Part shown: positions 5,203 to 5,368 of the stretch, in pieces
Layout: every line of letters begins with the position of its first letter
How positions within the stretch are numbered: the stretch's first letter is position 1
Assembly (NCBI GenBank): GCA_027364495.1
Contig: DAHXPE010000135.1
Span: 1-5,368 of the forward strand
Reading direction: 5' to 3'
Length of the DNA stretch: 5,368 bases
Source: Candidatus Heimdallarchaeota archaeon
Lineage (GTDB): Archaea; Asgardarchaeota; Heimdallarchaeia; Hodarchaeales; LC-3
The notes under the pieces: generated by a model
What the model saw: the letters and a program-made list of their open reading frames with translations, nothing else
What the model was told of the DNA's origin: nothing
Databases searched by the model: none
Program-made: the position numbers and the translations under genes

Positions 5203-5368
5203 CGTTGATCACCCGCCGACTCGAAAAAAAACGAGAAAACTATCTGAAATGAAGATAAAATAAAAACAGATATTGAATTGATTTACTGAAACACAATTTC
5301 GATCTGAAAATTTGTATAAAGTTCTGATCTTGCTTTGTTTAAATTATTTTAATTGATTTTTTTTATTT
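5203..5368. other. Non-coding right flank with a short inverted repeat
   Basis: No convincing gene is visible on either strand. The region is very AT-rich except for a GC-rich patch around 5207-5223 (ACCCGCCGACTCG at its core). CTCG (5220-5223) and CGAG (5232-5235) flank an A8 run (T8 on the minus strand), so this could be the 3' end signal of a minus-strand gene further right. I see no tRNA cloverleaf or other RNA gene. Confidence 0.5.

Noticed and set aside
5207..5213. GATCACC as a 16S rRNA 3' end
   Set aside because: Only seven bases match and there is no rRNA sequence to its left; eL22 leader sequence is there instead.
5245..5330. C/D box guide RNA suggested by several CTGA and a near-match ATGAAGA
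   Set aside because: The C box is imperfect, no paired C'/D' set at normal spacing is visible, and CTGA is expected by chance in this composition.
1..5368. CRISPR array, insertion sequence or integrase attachment site
   Set aside because: No regularly spaced repeats, transposase frame, terminal inverted repeats or tRNA gene are present.

Overview
The window reads as a piece of an AT-rich Asgard archaeal genome. Four genes are archaeal or eukaryote-like information and protein-quality genes: an eL22 ribosomal protein, a two-site Zn-ribbon protein, aEF1-beta and a two-ATPase-domain Cdc48/VAT unfoldase. eL22 is a eukaryotic ribosomal protein that most archaea lack but that has been reported in Asgard lineages. 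Together with archaeal-type aEF1-beta and Zn-ribbon genes, it makes an Asgard archaeon (Lokiarchaeia-like or a relative) the best guess. The phylum cannot be fixed from sequence reading alone.

Layout, left to right. Positions 1-95 are an exact copy of part of the cdc48 gene (1188-1282), abruptly joined to unrelated sequence at 96. This looks like a contig-edge assembly artefact or a small duplication. Positions 97-168 look like the last codons of an unidentified plus-strand gene whose body is missing. A small plus-strand winged-helix-like protein follows (223-483). It converges on the minus-strand cdc48 gene (490-2913) with only six bases between the stop codons. Everything else is on the minus strand. 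In transcription order it is: a promoter region (about 5189-5202), eL22 (5140-4862), a degenerate PLP-fold cysteine-desulfurase-like protein (4837-3593), an AT-rich spacer with a hairpin (3504-3592), a Zn-ribbon protein (3503-3327), aEF1-beta (3296-3009), a spacer with a 19-bp tandem repeat, then cdc48.

The genes suggest a translation and proteostasis neighbourhood. eL22 and the PLP-fold protein are spaced like an operon (24 nt). The Zn-ribbon and aEF1-beta pair (30 nt) is a familiar archaeal association linked to translation elongation. Cdc48 would unfold ubiquitin-like or otherwise tagged substrates.

The most notable points are three. First, the class-V aminotransferase-fold protein keeps the cofactor Asp and the desulfurase-type active-site Cys but appears to have lost the PLP-binding Lys and several other catalytic residues, so it is a candidate pseudoenzyme co-transcribed with a ribosomal protein gene. 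Second, Cdc48 has a C-terminal extension of about 100 residues that resembles the PLD-like effector half of TrmB-type archaeal regulators. Third, its D2 ring has altered sensor-1 residues.
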